A DNA stretch of 40,594 nt, taken from NCBI GenBank assembly GCA_963808455.1, contig CAWEHT010000136.1, positions 1-40,594 of the forward strand, written 5' to 3'. This stretch comes from CAWEHT01 sp963808455 (GTDB lineage Bacteria; Chloroflexota; Anaerolineae; CG2-30-64-16). The notes beneath the pieces were generated by a model. It made no database searches. It worked only from the letters and a program-made list of their open reading frames with translations, and was not told the DNA's origin. The translations under genes and the position numbers were made by a program. Of this stretch, positions 1-7,510 are shown piece by piece; the first letter of the stretch is position 1; every line of letters begins with the position of its first letter.

Positions 1-98
1 TTTGTCAAGACACTAACAGGGCTTGTTTTAAGGTAGAAACCTACTCCTTTCCAGTTCAAGATGGGCATCGACGTCGCCGTCGTAGTAGAGGCGGTGGG

Positions 99-138
99 TA
101 AGTGGTAAACTGCACTTTCTTTTGCAGCTTACCACTTA
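99..138. other. Hairpin over the orfB stop codon of the IS
   Basis: A perfect 10-bp stem (TAAGTGGTAA at 99-108, TTACCACTTA at 129-138) is extended, after one mismatch, by CTGCA/TGCAG (110-114 and 123-127) around an 8-base loop. The orfB stop codon lies inside the stem. There is no T-run on either side, so it is not a classical intrinsic terminator. It could block readthrough or stabilise the transposase mRNA end. Confidence 0.6.
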
Positions 139-1043
139 TCCACGGCCGGGTCGTCACTTGCTTGCGCCAGCGGAAGCGCATCCGGCATTTCGTCAGCGGG
201 CGAGGCCGGCCGCCCGTAGTAGGTGGCAGCCGGCGTCTGGTAGGCCAGCGCCTGGTGTCGTCGCCGGTAATTGTAGAAATCCAGGTACTCGGCCAAAGAG
301 CGGCGCGCCTCTTTGGGGCTGGCGTACTCTCTCGGGTAAACCTCTTCGTACTTGATGGTGCGCCAGAGGCGCTCGGTAAAGATATTGTCGCTGGCGCGGC
401 CTTTGCCGTCCATGCTGATTTGGACGCCAGCCGCCAGCAGCAACGCGGTGTACTGCGGGCTGGTGAAATGACTGCCCTGGTCGCTGTTCCAGATCAGCGG
501 GGTCGCCTGGGCCAAGGCCCGCTCAGTGGCCACCAAGACGAACGGCATTTCCAACGTCTGACTGAGCTCCCAGCTGATGACGTAGCGCGAGAACCAGTCA
601 ATGATCGCGACCAGGTACAGCCAGCCGCCTTTGAGCCGGATGTACGTGATATCGACGCCCCAAATGTGGTCTCGGTGGCCGGCAGTGATGCCGCGTAACA
701 GATACGGGTAAATCCGCTGCTCAGCGTCCCGGCGGCTGAGATTCGGACCGGGACAGATGCCGGCGATGCCCATCTCGCGCATGTAACGCTGGACGCGCTG
801 GCGGGAAATGTCAATCTGGTCGTCCTTGACCAGTGTCGCCTGCATGCGGCGCGAGCCATAAAACGGATAAGCTGTGTAGATCGCGTCCATCCGATGCTTG
901 ATCGCGATTTCCTCAGCCGAGATCGGCAGCGCCTGGTAGTAGAGACTGCTGCGACTCAAATTGAGCAAATCGGCCTGGGCCTGGAGGTCCAGCTCGCCAT
1001 CCGTCTTTTCGACCAGGGTCAGCCGCTCATTCCTTGGGGTCAA
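129..1043 (-). CDS. IS3-family transposase OrfB (DDE integrase)
   Basis: This is the catalytic subunit that cuts and joins the IS ends. The 304-residue product has an N-terminal HTH_21-like region (about 45-105) and an rve integrase core. The acidic triad is visible as D131 (GVDITYI), D188 (WNSDQGSHF) and E224 (IFTERLWRT), with 35 residues between the second D and the E, the IS3 spacing. The ORF would start at a TTG at 1043 overlapping the end of orfA. In IS3 elements the active protein is usually an OrfAB fusion made by frameshifting. Here orfB is in the +1 frame relative to orfA, just after a run of nine A (see findings). Otherwise the gene appears intact. Confidence 0.93.
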   Translation of the reverse strand: MTPRNERLTLVEKTDGELDLQAQADLLNLSRSSLYYQALPISAEEIAIKHRMDAIYTAYPFYGSRRMQATLVKDDQIDISRQRVQRYMREMGIAGICPGPNLSRRDAEQRIYPYLLRGITAGHRDHIWGVDITYIRLKGGWLYLVAIIDWFSRYVISWELSQTLEMPFVLVATERALAQATPLIWNSDQGSHFTSPQYTALLLAAGVQISMDGKGRASDNIFTERLWRTIKYEEVYPREYASPKEARRSLAEYLDFYNYRRRHQALAYQTPAATYYGRPASPADEMPDALPLAQASDDPAVDKW

Positions 1044-1323
1044 GGCCAGATTTTTTTTTCAGCCAAGCCACTTGCGTCGTGAGCTTGCCGATCTCAGCGT
1101 ATAGGTCGTTGATTTGTTGCTCGTGATTGGCCGCTGCTACCTTTTCGGCTGCCCGACCGTCGGCAAACACCCCCGGCAAGCCTTTCAGAGCCGTCGCTTT
1201 CCAGCGGTTCAGTTGGTTGGGGTGGATGCCATTCTCGGCCGCAATCTGGTTGATCGTCTTGTCTTCTTTCAACAATTCTTGCACGAGTTGGGCTTTGAAT
1301 TCCGGACTATATCGCTTGCGCAT
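1027..1323 (-). CDS. IS3-family transposase OrfA (HTH protein)
   Basis: A 98-residue protein of the InsE/HTH_8 type that binds the IS ends and regulates transposition. The N-terminal helix-turn-helix spans about 5-50 (RKRYSPEFKAQLVQELL, then INQIAAENGIHPNQLNRW). A leucine-rich coiled coil (about 70-95) precedes the WLKKKSG tail. The three lysines are encoded by nine consecutive A, a natural slippage site at the junction with orfB. The next gene in the flank is an unrelated RpiR regulator, so this unit is confined to the IS. Confidence 0.9.
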   Translation of the reverse strand: MRKRYSPEFKAQLVQELLKEDKTINQIAAENGIHPNQLNRWKATALKGLPGVFADGRAAEKVAAANHEQQINDLYAEIGKLTTQVAWLKKKSGLDPKE

Positions 1324-1450
1324 GTCGGTTATTCTACCTTAGTCCCAGCCCTTTTCGTGTCCAGTTTTTGGCGTCCACTATAAAATGTGGCGTCGATATG
1401 GAACTACGAACCAGGCGAGGTAACGTCGCTGCTTCGCCAACGGTGAGATG

Positions 1451-2275
1451 TCACGACAGCTTTTCGAGCGCCCGATTGACCTCTTCGGCGCGTTTGGTCG
1501 GCACATTCGGCTGGGTGGAGGCCAATGTTTGGGCTATCGCCATGCACAAAGCATACAGCCCGGTGAGGCTGGGCAGCGTCCCCGGAGTCTCGCCTGGCGC
1601 ATAGAGAAGGTGCTCTGCCGAGCGGGCAGCCTGACTACTCAGGCTGGGGGTGCATGCCAGCGTGATCCCGCCTTCCTCGCGGGCGAAGGCCAAAGCGCGT
1701 GCAACGCCCGATGGCCCTTCTAGCGGCGTGAAGCCAATGATCAGGTCCTTTCGCACGAGATGAGCCAGAGCACGGGCGCGCTCATAGACGTCGCCACTGA
1801 CAAAGGTTGCCGGCAGACTTGCGTCGCGCAACATCTCCGCAAATGAGGCCGCCAAGGGCGTTGCGAAGGATTCGCCCAGGACTACGATATGGGGCGCGGC
1901 GTGGATGTAGTCGAGAATCATCTCAAAACTGTCCAGGCTGTTGTGCGCCAGAGCCTTTTCGAGATTGGATCGGTCCAGCGCGACCATGCGCTGCACGTGT
2001 GCGGCAGGGCTATCCTCCTCAGGGCTTGCCACATAACCCTGGCTGAGTTCCAATTTGACCTGCTCTTGGATATCTTCTATCAACTCGGGATACCCGGGAT
2101 ACCCAAGGCGCTGAGCGAAACGGACCACTGTAGTGGTATCCACATCGACTGCATCGGCGAGCGCCGCTGCCGTCATGAATGCCGCCGTGCGGTAATCGCT
2201 GAGAATGAAGTCGGCCACCCGCCGATAGCTGCGTGACAAGTGGTCATAGTGCTTACGGATTTGCTCTCTGAACAT
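1451..2275 (-). CDS. RpiR/MurR-family transcriptional regulator
   Basis: A 274-residue sugar-phosphate-responsive regulator. The N-terminal HTH_6 domain (about 1-77) includes RVADFILSDY and the recognition region DVDTTTVVRFAQRLGYPGYPEL. A SIS domain (about 125-260), the fold that binds phosphosugars, follows with HIVVLGESFATPLAASFAEML. The ATG at 2275 is preceded by a good GAGGTGA ribosome site. The gene stands alone between the IS and the glycan operon, so its target is not evident. Family members control catabolism of ribose, N-acetylmuramate or hexose phosphates. The IS lies 70 bases beyond its 3' end and may have separated it from former partners. Confidence 0.9.
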   Translation of the reverse strand: MFREQIRKHYDHLSRSYRRVADFILSDYRTAAFMTAAALADAVDVDTTTVVRFAQRLGYPGYPELIEDIQEQVKLELSQGYVASPEEDSPAAHVQRMVALDRSNLEKALAHNSLDSFEMILDYIHAAPHIVVLGESFATPLAASFAEMLRDASLPATFVSGDVYERARALAHLVRKDLIIGFTPLEGPSGVARALAFAREEGGITLACTPSLSSQAARSAEHLLYAPGETPGTLPSLTGLYALCMAIAQTLASTQPNVPTKRAEEVNRALEKLS

Positions 2276-2634
2276 ATGGTCTCACCTCATTGTTTGTGGA
2301 TGTCCTCTTGCGCGGACTGCTGCGAGCGCGAAACGTACGCAAAGTCCGAGAAGTGGCAACGAACTGTGGTTCTCCCACCCTCAGCTTCAGGGACGCGACT
2401 TTACTGGTGCTAAACGGATTAGATGTGACAATACGACCTTGATATTGTAAGGCCATTTCTCCGGCAAGTCAACTTTTTTTGATGCGGTCGCGCTTTTGCA
2501 CCTCAACTTGGCCGGTCACAGCTATCCGAGCTAATGCTCAGTTCGCATCGTTTTTGTGTGCCATCAGTTACTGCAACAATTATCACAGTCTGAACGTGCA
2601 GGCCGTCATCCGGCAACACTCGACCAGGCTGGGG
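2276..2634. other. Intergenic region: rpiR leader and promoter
   Basis: About 360 bases with no convincing gene. It contains the minus-strand promoter at 2444-2472 and an approximately 160-base untranslated leader for the RpiR gene. The short ORFs here lack family signal and a suitable ribosome site. The part from about 2480 to 2634, beyond the end of the methyltransferase gene, shows nothing recognisable. Confidence 0.6.
2444..2472 (-). promoter_or_regulatory. Sigma-70-type promoter of the rpiR gene
   Basis: Reading the minus strand, TTGACT (2472-2467) and TACAAT (2449-2444) are separated by exactly 17 bases. Transcription would start near 2437. Confidence 0.65.
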
Positions 2635-3540
2635 CTAGCTTCGCTCGGCGATCGCGATGATGGATGTGCCTACCGGGAGGTTCATACGGCGCAAGAGGGC
2701 GACTTCGACGCGGCCGATAGCGTCGAGCAAGGTATTCAGGGCCCGCGGAGCCGGTTCCATTTCGACCTGATAGGCATCTTGGCTGCAGTGGGGCGAACTC
2801 AGGGCAGGTTCAGAGCGGCCGCGCCGCAGGAAGATCAGGCTGGCCGCCAGGGGAAACACCAGAAAATTGTTGTACGAAATGCGCAGCACCTTGAAGCCGT
2901 GGCTTTCGAGCTTGGCCCGCAGCTGGCCCACGGTGTAGCGGCGTTGGTGAAGGTTGATGACGTCGTTATTGCTCCAGAGAAACATGAACGCCGGGACCGT
3001 AACCAGGAGCTTGCCCGTCTGATGGCCGGCCGATGGGGCAATCCGGTGATCTGGGGAGGGCCGTGACCGATCGCCGGCCCTTTGCCCTGGGCCCTGAGGG
3101 ATGGCCGGAGGCGGCTCGGCACGGCGCGGATCGACGTCGGGGTTGGCGCCCGGGGGAGGCTGGTGAGCGCCGCGCAGCACGCGCCAGCACTCGGCGAACA
3201 CACGATCTTCGTCGGGCACATGTTCGACCGTATCCAGCAAGGCCACCAGGTCGAACTCGCCCTCGCCGAAAGGCAGATCGTCGGCTTTGCCCTCGTAGAC
3301 TTCCACTCCCCGCTGGCGCGCCACCTGCAGTGGCCGGGCATTATTATCCAGCCCCACCACCTGGCCGTAATGGCGCAAGTGGTGGCTCATGTTGCCGGCC
3401 CCGCAGCCGATATCCAGCACGCGACGTCCGGTGCCGGTCCCCATGTAGCGATCCAGGAAAGCCAAGATAGCCCGGGTGCGCGTCGCGAACCACCAGTGGT
3501 GATCTTCTTCCAGGGTGGGAATCATGGGCGTCGGGTTCAT
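2635..3540 (-). CDS. Class I SAM-dependent methyltransferase with internal insertion
   Basis: A 301-residue Methyltransf_11/25-type enzyme. The SAM-binding glycine motif is VLDIGCGAGN (41-50), the acidic motif II is VVGLDNN (61-67), and FDLVALLDTVEHVPD (96-110) is the usual motif IV region. The normal continuation VLR-GGKLLVTVPAF is interrupted: after VLRG (121-124) about 50 Pro/Arg/Gly-rich residues intervene before GKLLVTVPAFMFLWS (176-190). The insertion (about 3016-3168) is in frame and rich in inverted repeats. As last gene of the glycan operon, 22 bases after the GT9 gene, it probably methylates a sugar or lipid-linked glycan; the substrate is unknown. The start has a GGAG site. Confidence 0.85.
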   Translation of the reverse strand: MNPTPMIPTLEEDHHWWFATRTRAILAFLDRYMGTGTGRRVLDIGCGAGNMSHHLRHYGQVVGLDNNARPLQVARQRGVEVYEGKADDLPFGEGEFDLVALLDTVEHVPDEDRVFAECWRVLRGAHQPPPGANPDVDPRRAEPPPAIPQGPGQRAGDRSRPSPDHRIAPSAGHQTGKLLVTVPAFMFLWSNNDVINLHQRRYTVGQLRAKLESHGFKVLRISYNNFLVFPLAASLIFLRRGRSEPALSSPHCSQDAYQVEMEPAPRALNTLLDAIGRVEVALLRRMNLPVGTSIIAIAERS

Positions 3541-3562
3541 CGTCGATACTCCACAAGTTTGG

Positions 3563-4861
3563 TTAGGAAGGGCCGGCGCGGGGAAAGCTCCCCGTCACGA
3601 TGTTTCCGGTGGGGCAGGGTGGGGTTTCCCTGCTGAGGGCCTGCATGCACTCTGCCAGCACCCGGCGGGGCGTGATGGCAGCCATGCAGCGGTGATACTG
3701 CAAGTCGGCGGCTGGCCAGTTGAGGCGATTGCAAGGGACGCAGGCCCACGGGGCAGTTACCACCCGGTGGCGGGCAGGATCTCCCCATGGGCCGAAGCTG
3801 GCGGCCGCAACCGGCCCATGCAAGTGGACGGTCGGGCGGCCGACGGCCACCGCCAGGTGCAAAGGGCCGCAATCACTGCCCACCACGAGCGCACAGCGGG
3901 CTTGTAGAGCTGCCAGCTGGCCCAGGGTTGTCTCGCCGACCGCGTCCAGGGCGGGCGCCCTCATGGCCGCCTGTATGCCCGCGCCCTGCACCAACTCGTC
4001 CCGGCCTCCGGTCAGCAGGATCTGCACCCTGGCCTCTGCCGCGAGGCCATCCGCAACGGCGGCCCAGCTTGCCGGGGGCCAATGCTTCACACTGGCTCCG
4101 GCACCCACCTGGATGGCAACCAAGGGCCGGCGTGAGTCGATATGGCGGGCGGCCAACCAGTCTCCGGCCCAGGCCTGATCCTCTTCGGAGACCGTGAAGC
4201 GCAGGCGGCCCGGCTTGTCTCCGCCGGGCCATGCAGCCGGATCCTGAGGGAAGATGGCGTTCCCAGGCCCTGCGCGGGGCTGCCCAGGCGGAGCCAGCCT
4301 GGCGAGCAGGATCTGGTTTTGCTCCACTTCGTGGTGCCCGCTGGAGTAGGCCACCGGCTCCGTCAGGAAGGGCTCGGTCTCCGGCAGCAGATAGCCGACG
4401 CGGCGTGGGATGCCGGCTGCCGCCGCCAGCCATGCCCCCCACCAGTGATCGAAGCGTAGTACGACGGCCGTATCGTAGCCCTCCCCGCGCAGCTCTCGTG
4501 CAGCTTGCTGCAACAAGGAATAGGGCGCGAAGGGATTGCGCGTGGGGTGGCGCGCGAAGCCGGGGAATGGGCACAGCCGCACCTCGTCCAGGTCCGGATT
4601 GCCGCGCATGGCCTCAGCGCCCCAAGGACCGGCGAGCAGGGTGAGCCGGGCCATGGGCAGGGCCTCCCGCAACCAGTGCAATGCCGGGGTCACGAACAGC
4701 ATGTCGCCAAGATGGTCGGGCCGGATCAGTAACACGGCGCGTGGCTCCGGCCTGGGCGCCCGCTCCGCGTACAACCCGCCGGCCAGGCGCAAGCCCATCA
4801 GCCGGACGTGGGCACGGGCGCGTCGCCTTGGCTCTGGCGGGTTAGCCGCGCGTTCAAACAT
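3563..4861 (-). CDS. Glycosyltransferase family 9 (heptosyltransferase-like)
   Basis: A 432-residue GT-B enzyme of the ADP-heptose:LPS heptosyltransferase superfamily. The N-terminal domain begins with VLLIRPDHLGDMLFVTPAL (43-61), the family's acceptor-side signature with its catalytic Asp. The donor-binding domain shows VAIQVGAGASVKHWP and VVGSDCGPLHLAVAVGRPTVHLHGP. True LPS heptosyltransferase activity is not implied, since related enzymes occur in bacteria without LPS. The start codon overlaps the end of the upstream GT4 gene by 8 bases (translational coupling). The residues before about 25 are Arg/Pro-rich and could be trimmed if a later start is used. Confidence 0.88.
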   Translation of the reverse strand: MFERAANPPEPRRRARAHVRLMGLRLAGGLYAERAPRPEPRAVLLIRPDHLGDMLFVTPALHWLREALPMARLTLLAGPWGAEAMRGNPDLDEVRLCPFPGFARHPTRNPFAPYSLLQQAARELRGEGYDTAVVLRFDHWWGAWLAAAAGIPRRVGYLLPETEPFLTEPVAYSSGHHEVEQNQILLARLAPPGQPRAGPGNAIFPQDPAAWPGGDKPGRLRFTVSEEDQAWAGDWLAARHIDSRRPLVAIQVGAGASVKHWPPASWAAVADGLAAEARVQILLTGGRDELVQGAGIQAAMRAPALDAVGETTLGQLAALQARCALVVGSDCGPLHLAVAVGRPTVHLHGPVAAASFGPWGDPARHRVVTAPWACVPCNRLNWPAADLQYHRCMAAITPRRVLAECMQALSRETPPCPTGNIVTGSFPRAGPS

Positions 4862-6146
4862 GGGCGGCTGCCCCTTCCGGGTAGAGCCGGGCCAGCTCGG
4901 CGAGTATGCTGTCCCAGCCGTAGTGCGCGGTCACGCTGGCTTTGGCGGTGCGGGCCATGGCGCTGGCACGGGCTGGATCGGCCAGGAGCGCCAGCACTGC
5001 TTCGGCAAAGGCTGGTGGCTCGTCGGCAAGGGACGCTTCGCGATCATTGACAAAGGGGAAACCATCGCAGCCAAGATGCGTCGATACGACCGGCAGGCCC
5101 ATGGCCATGGCCTCGAGCACTTTGAGCCGAGTGCCGCCGCCAATGCGTAACGGCACCACGCAGAGATCTGCGCCCGCCAGATAGGGGCGTACGTCCCCCA
5201 CGCGACCGGTGACGACAAGGCCGGGCCTATCCGCCAGTGCCCGTACCTGGGCGTGCGGCTTCTGACCGACGATGTAGAAATGTGCCTCCGGACAGCGTAT
5301 GCGAATCAACGGCCATACTTCGGCCGCGAACCAGGACACGGCATCGACGTTGGGGCGATAGTCCATCTTGCCGGTGAAGACCAGGGCGGGCCTGCGCAAA
5401 GCTGCCGGAGCCGTGTTCTCGCGCCGGTAGAACTCGAGGTTCACGCCGTTGGGGATCACGCTAACATTCAGCCCCGGCTGTAAACGCTGCAAGGCCAGGC
5501 GGTCGGCCTCTGATACGGCGACCACATGATCGGCGGCCTGGCAAATATGCCGCTCGTATCGAACCAGTTTCTGCCACTGTATGAACGAATAGGCTGCACC
5601 ATGCCAGCGAGCCGGATGCCGAACGTCCGCGAGGCAGGCACGGCGTTGCAGCACGTACTCGGCATTGTGAGCATCGAAGATGAAGACTCCGGGCCGCGCG
5701 CCGCGAGGCTCACCGTGCTTCGGCAGCGCGCAAGGGATCATCTCGATCGCTTCCACTTGCAAGACGTCGTAGTGCTCACCGGCCAGCAAGCGTGCGAACC
5801 GGGTCTGCAAAGCGTCGGTCGTGAGGCGCAAGGCCATGTCAGGCAAGGGCTGCAGCAAAGTATCACGGGCGCGGGCCAGCGTCGAGCGCCGCGGTGGTTG
5901 GACGGCAACGATGCGGCGGCAACAGGCGGCCAAAGGCATCAGGCCATCGGGCAGGGCCGGCGCATCTGCCCCGTCGCTTACCCCGGCCGGGAAGCCCCCC
6001 TCCCTTTCCTCCATATCGGCAACCGTCAGGAGATCGATCGGATGGCCCTGACGTGCCAGGCCCGCTACGAGACTGTAGTTGCGCAAAGCTGCGCCTTGCT
6101 GCGGGGGATAAGGCAATTGGGGCATCAAGAAGAGAATGCGTGACAT
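4854..6146 (-). CDS. Glycosyltransferase family 4, group 1
   Basis: A 430-residue GT-B glycosyltransferase. The N-terminal MSRILFLMPQLPYPPQQGAA contains the glycine/proline segment typical of sugar transferases of the exopolysaccharide and PEP-CTERM type. The donor domain has VFTGKMDYRPNVDAVSWFA and then VVPLRIGGGTRLKVLEAMAMGLPVVST, in which the Glu of LKVLEAM contacts the nucleotide sugar. It sits in the middle of the glycan operon, 9 bases after the preceding GT4 gene and overlapping the GT9 gene. The donor and acceptor sugars cannot be told from sequence. Confidence 0.9.
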   Translation of the reverse strand: MSRILFLMPQLPYPPQQGAALRNYSLVAGLARQGHPIDLLTVADMEEREGGFPAGVSDGADAPALPDGLMPLAACCRRIVAVQPPRRSTLARARDTLLQPLPDMALRLTTDALQTRFARLLAGEHYDVLQVEAIEMIPCALPKHGEPRGARPGVFIFDAHNAEYVLQRRACLADVRHPARWHGAAYSFIQWQKLVRYERHICQAADHVVAVSEADRLALQRLQPGLNVSVIPNGVNLEFYRRENTAPAALRRPALVFTGKMDYRPNVDAVSWFAAEVWPLIRIRCPEAHFYIVGQKPHAQVRALADRPGLVVTGRVGDVRPYLAGADLCVVPLRIGGGTRLKVLEAMAMGLPVVSTHLGCDGFPFVNDREASLADEPPAFAEAVLALLADPARASAMARTAKASVTAHYGWDSILAELARLYPEGAAAHV

Positions 6147-6155
6147 GCTGTCGAT

Positions 6156-7265
6156 TCAGTCCGTCACCACCTGGCGATAGACTTGCATAGTCTGTTCTGC
6201 CGTGCCCTGCCAGGAAAAAGCTCCTGCCCGCCGCAATCCCCTCGAGCGCGACTCCTCGCGCAAGGCCGCATCGGTGAGGACTCGCATGATGGCCACCGTA
6301 ATCTCCTCATCGTTCCTTGGGTCACGAGAAGCGCCGGCGTTGCCCACGACTTCTGGAAGGCTCGAGACGTTGGCGGCGACCACCGGCGTGCCACATGCCA
6401 TGGCTTCGAGAGGCGGCAACCCAAAGCCCTCATAGAAGGCAGGATGCACCAGGCACAAGGCAGAATTATAGAGTTGCAACAGGTCGCAGTTGCTGACGTG
6501 GCCTAGAAAATGGCAGTGCGGGCGCAGCTGCAGTTCATCGACCAGGCGCTGCATGTCGTCGACCAGCCACCCCGACGACCCCGCCAGGACCAGGGCCGGG
6601 GTCAGCCGGTAGTCCTCGCGCAGCCGTTTGTAAGCCCGCAGCAGCCCGGAGACGTTCTTGCGCGGCTCGATGGTGCTGACGAACAGGATGAATTCGCTCG
6701 GGAGGTCGAACAGCTCCTGCACGTGGCGCAGCGCCACCGACCGTTCCACCGGATGATACATGGGGTCGGCTGCCTCGTAAATCACCGTAATCTTGTCTTC
6801 GGGCGTGCCAAGCATCTTCACCAGGTCGCGCTTGGTGCTTTCCGACACCGCGATGATGTGCCTGGCGCGGCGCACGGCCCGATCGATTTGTCCATAGTAG
6901 CGAGCGCTGTCACGGGTGAGGAAATGCGGATAGATCAAGAATGCCAGATCGTGGATGGTTATCACCGAGGGACAATTCCCGTGCAGCGGCGGGATGAAGT
7001 CCGGGCTGTGGTACACCGAGAACTGCAAACGATCGACCATCCAGGGCAGCAGCAACTGCTCCAGGCGATGGTGGCTGGGGATCAGGCTGGAGGCCCGGGC
7101 AACATTCTGAGCATCGACCAGGAGCTGGTGGCTGCGGAAGTCCTGGAACAGCACAAATCGTTCGGCGGGAAAACCGGCAGCCAGCGCCTGGGTCAGGCGC
7201 AGGGTGTATTCACCAATGCCCGCCCGCGTGTAGTAGACCAGGCGTGCATCAATGCCGATACGCAT
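6156..7265 (-). CDS. Glycosyltransferase family 4 (mannosyltransferase-like)
   Basis: A 369-residue GT4 enzyme, first gene of the glycan operon. It opens with MRIGIDARLVYYTRAGIGEYT, the start typical of WbaZ/MtfB-type mannosyl- or rhamnosyltransferases. The donor domain contains FILFVSTIEPRKNVSGLLRAY and the E-x7-E motif in HPAFYEGFGLPPLEAMACGTPVVA. The neighbouring mutase and nucleotidyltransferase genes fit a mannose- or glucose-based polymer, but the donor is an inference. The upstream 245 bases hold a promoter and a terminator-like hairpin, so its expression may be attenuated. Confidence 0.9.
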   Translation of the reverse strand: MRIGIDARLVYYTRAGIGEYTLRLTQALAAGFPAERFVLFQDFRSHQLLVDAQNVARASSLIPSHHRLEQLLLPWMVDRLQFSVYHSPDFIPPLHGNCPSVITIHDLAFLIYPHFLTRDSARYYGQIDRAVRRARHIIAVSESTKRDLVKMLGTPEDKITVIYEAADPMYHPVERSVALRHVQELFDLPSEFILFVSTIEPRKNVSGLLRAYKRLREDYRLTPALVLAGSSGWLVDDMQRLVDELQLRPHCHFLGHVSNCDLLQLYNSALCLVHPAFYEGFGLPPLEAMACGTPVVAANVSSLPEVVGNAGASRDPRNDEEITVAIMRVLTDAALREESRSRGLRRAGAFSWQGTAEQTMQVYRQVVTD

Positions 7266-7343
7266 AAATCGCGAGGCTCTCCGCTCTCAACACGCAAATG
7301 ATGGGTGTGGCACTCGGAGGAGGCCGGCCATCAGCTAGCAGCC

Positions 7344-7394
7344 CCAAACAAAAACTCGCCCTCCGCTCTGGCGCAACCACGCGAGAGGAGGGCG
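7344..7394 (-). terminator. Intrinsic terminator in the glycan-operon leader
   Basis: On the minus strand CGCCCTCC (7394-7387) pairs with GGAGGGCG (7364-7357). The arm between them can form further pairs (GCG/CGC), and GAGTTTTTGTTT follows. It lies 117 bases after the mutase gene but downstream of the promoter at 7440-7468, so it can serve as terminator of the mutase transcript, as attenuator of the glycan operon, or as the end of a short RNA. Confidence 0.7.
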
Positions 7395-7401
7395 TTGGTA
7401 T

Positions 7402-7428
7402 CTATCGACTATGAACTGGAAACCCCAT
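7402..7428 (-). other. Possible 8-codon leader peptide
   Basis: An ATG about 6 bases after the predicted transcription start opens a reading frame of eight codons (MGFPVHSR, then stop) that ends 8 bases before the terminator hairpin. There is no ribosome site. It could be read as a leaderless ORF or be chance. Confidence 0.25.
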
Positions 7429-7439
7429 CCGCGCCGCGG

Positions 7440-7468
7440 ATCATAACATGGAATCACGTAGGCGTCAA
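7440..7468 (-). promoter_or_regulatory. Promoter upstream of the glycan operon
   Basis: On the minus strand TTGACG (7468-7463), a 17-base spacer and TATGAT (7445-7440), with an extended -10 TG one base before the hexamer. The predicted start is near 7433, about 170 bases before the first GT4 gene and upstream of the terminator hairpin. Confidence 0.7.
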
Positions 7469-7510
7469 ATGGCCTGCCGGCCTGCAGGCAGAAGTCTATG
7501 GGGACGCTCC

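Larger units (their letters stand above)
1..1377 (-). mobile_element. IS3-family insertion sequence, cut by left window edge
   Basis: The element carries orfA and orfB on the minus strand and imperfect terminal inverted repeats. The inward-reading ends share GGGCT and, a few bases on, TAAGGTAGAA (19-23 and 30-39 at one end; the complement at 1347-1351 and 1332-1341 at the other). Outside these, GACAC with flanking A-rich bases also matches. On the orfA side the repeat-like sequence continues to about 1377, whereas only 18 bases are available at the other side, so the last few bases and any target duplication lie outside the window. The orfB class (D-D-35-E integrase) and the two-frame layout place it in IS3. 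The exact ends are inferred. Confidence 0.85.

Noticed and set aside
102..698. Plus-strand frames opposite the transposase orfB
   Set aside because: Antisense of a clear DDE transposase; no independent support.
2253..2456. 67-codon open frame upstream of the RpiR gene
   Set aside because: Lies within the predicted leader of that gene, ends inside it in another frame, and has no recognisable sequence.
3016..3168. Compensating frameshifts as explanation for the methyltransferase insertion
   Set aside because: Neither alternative frame yields methyltransferase-like sequence, and the family needs no residues at this point, so a true insertion fits better.
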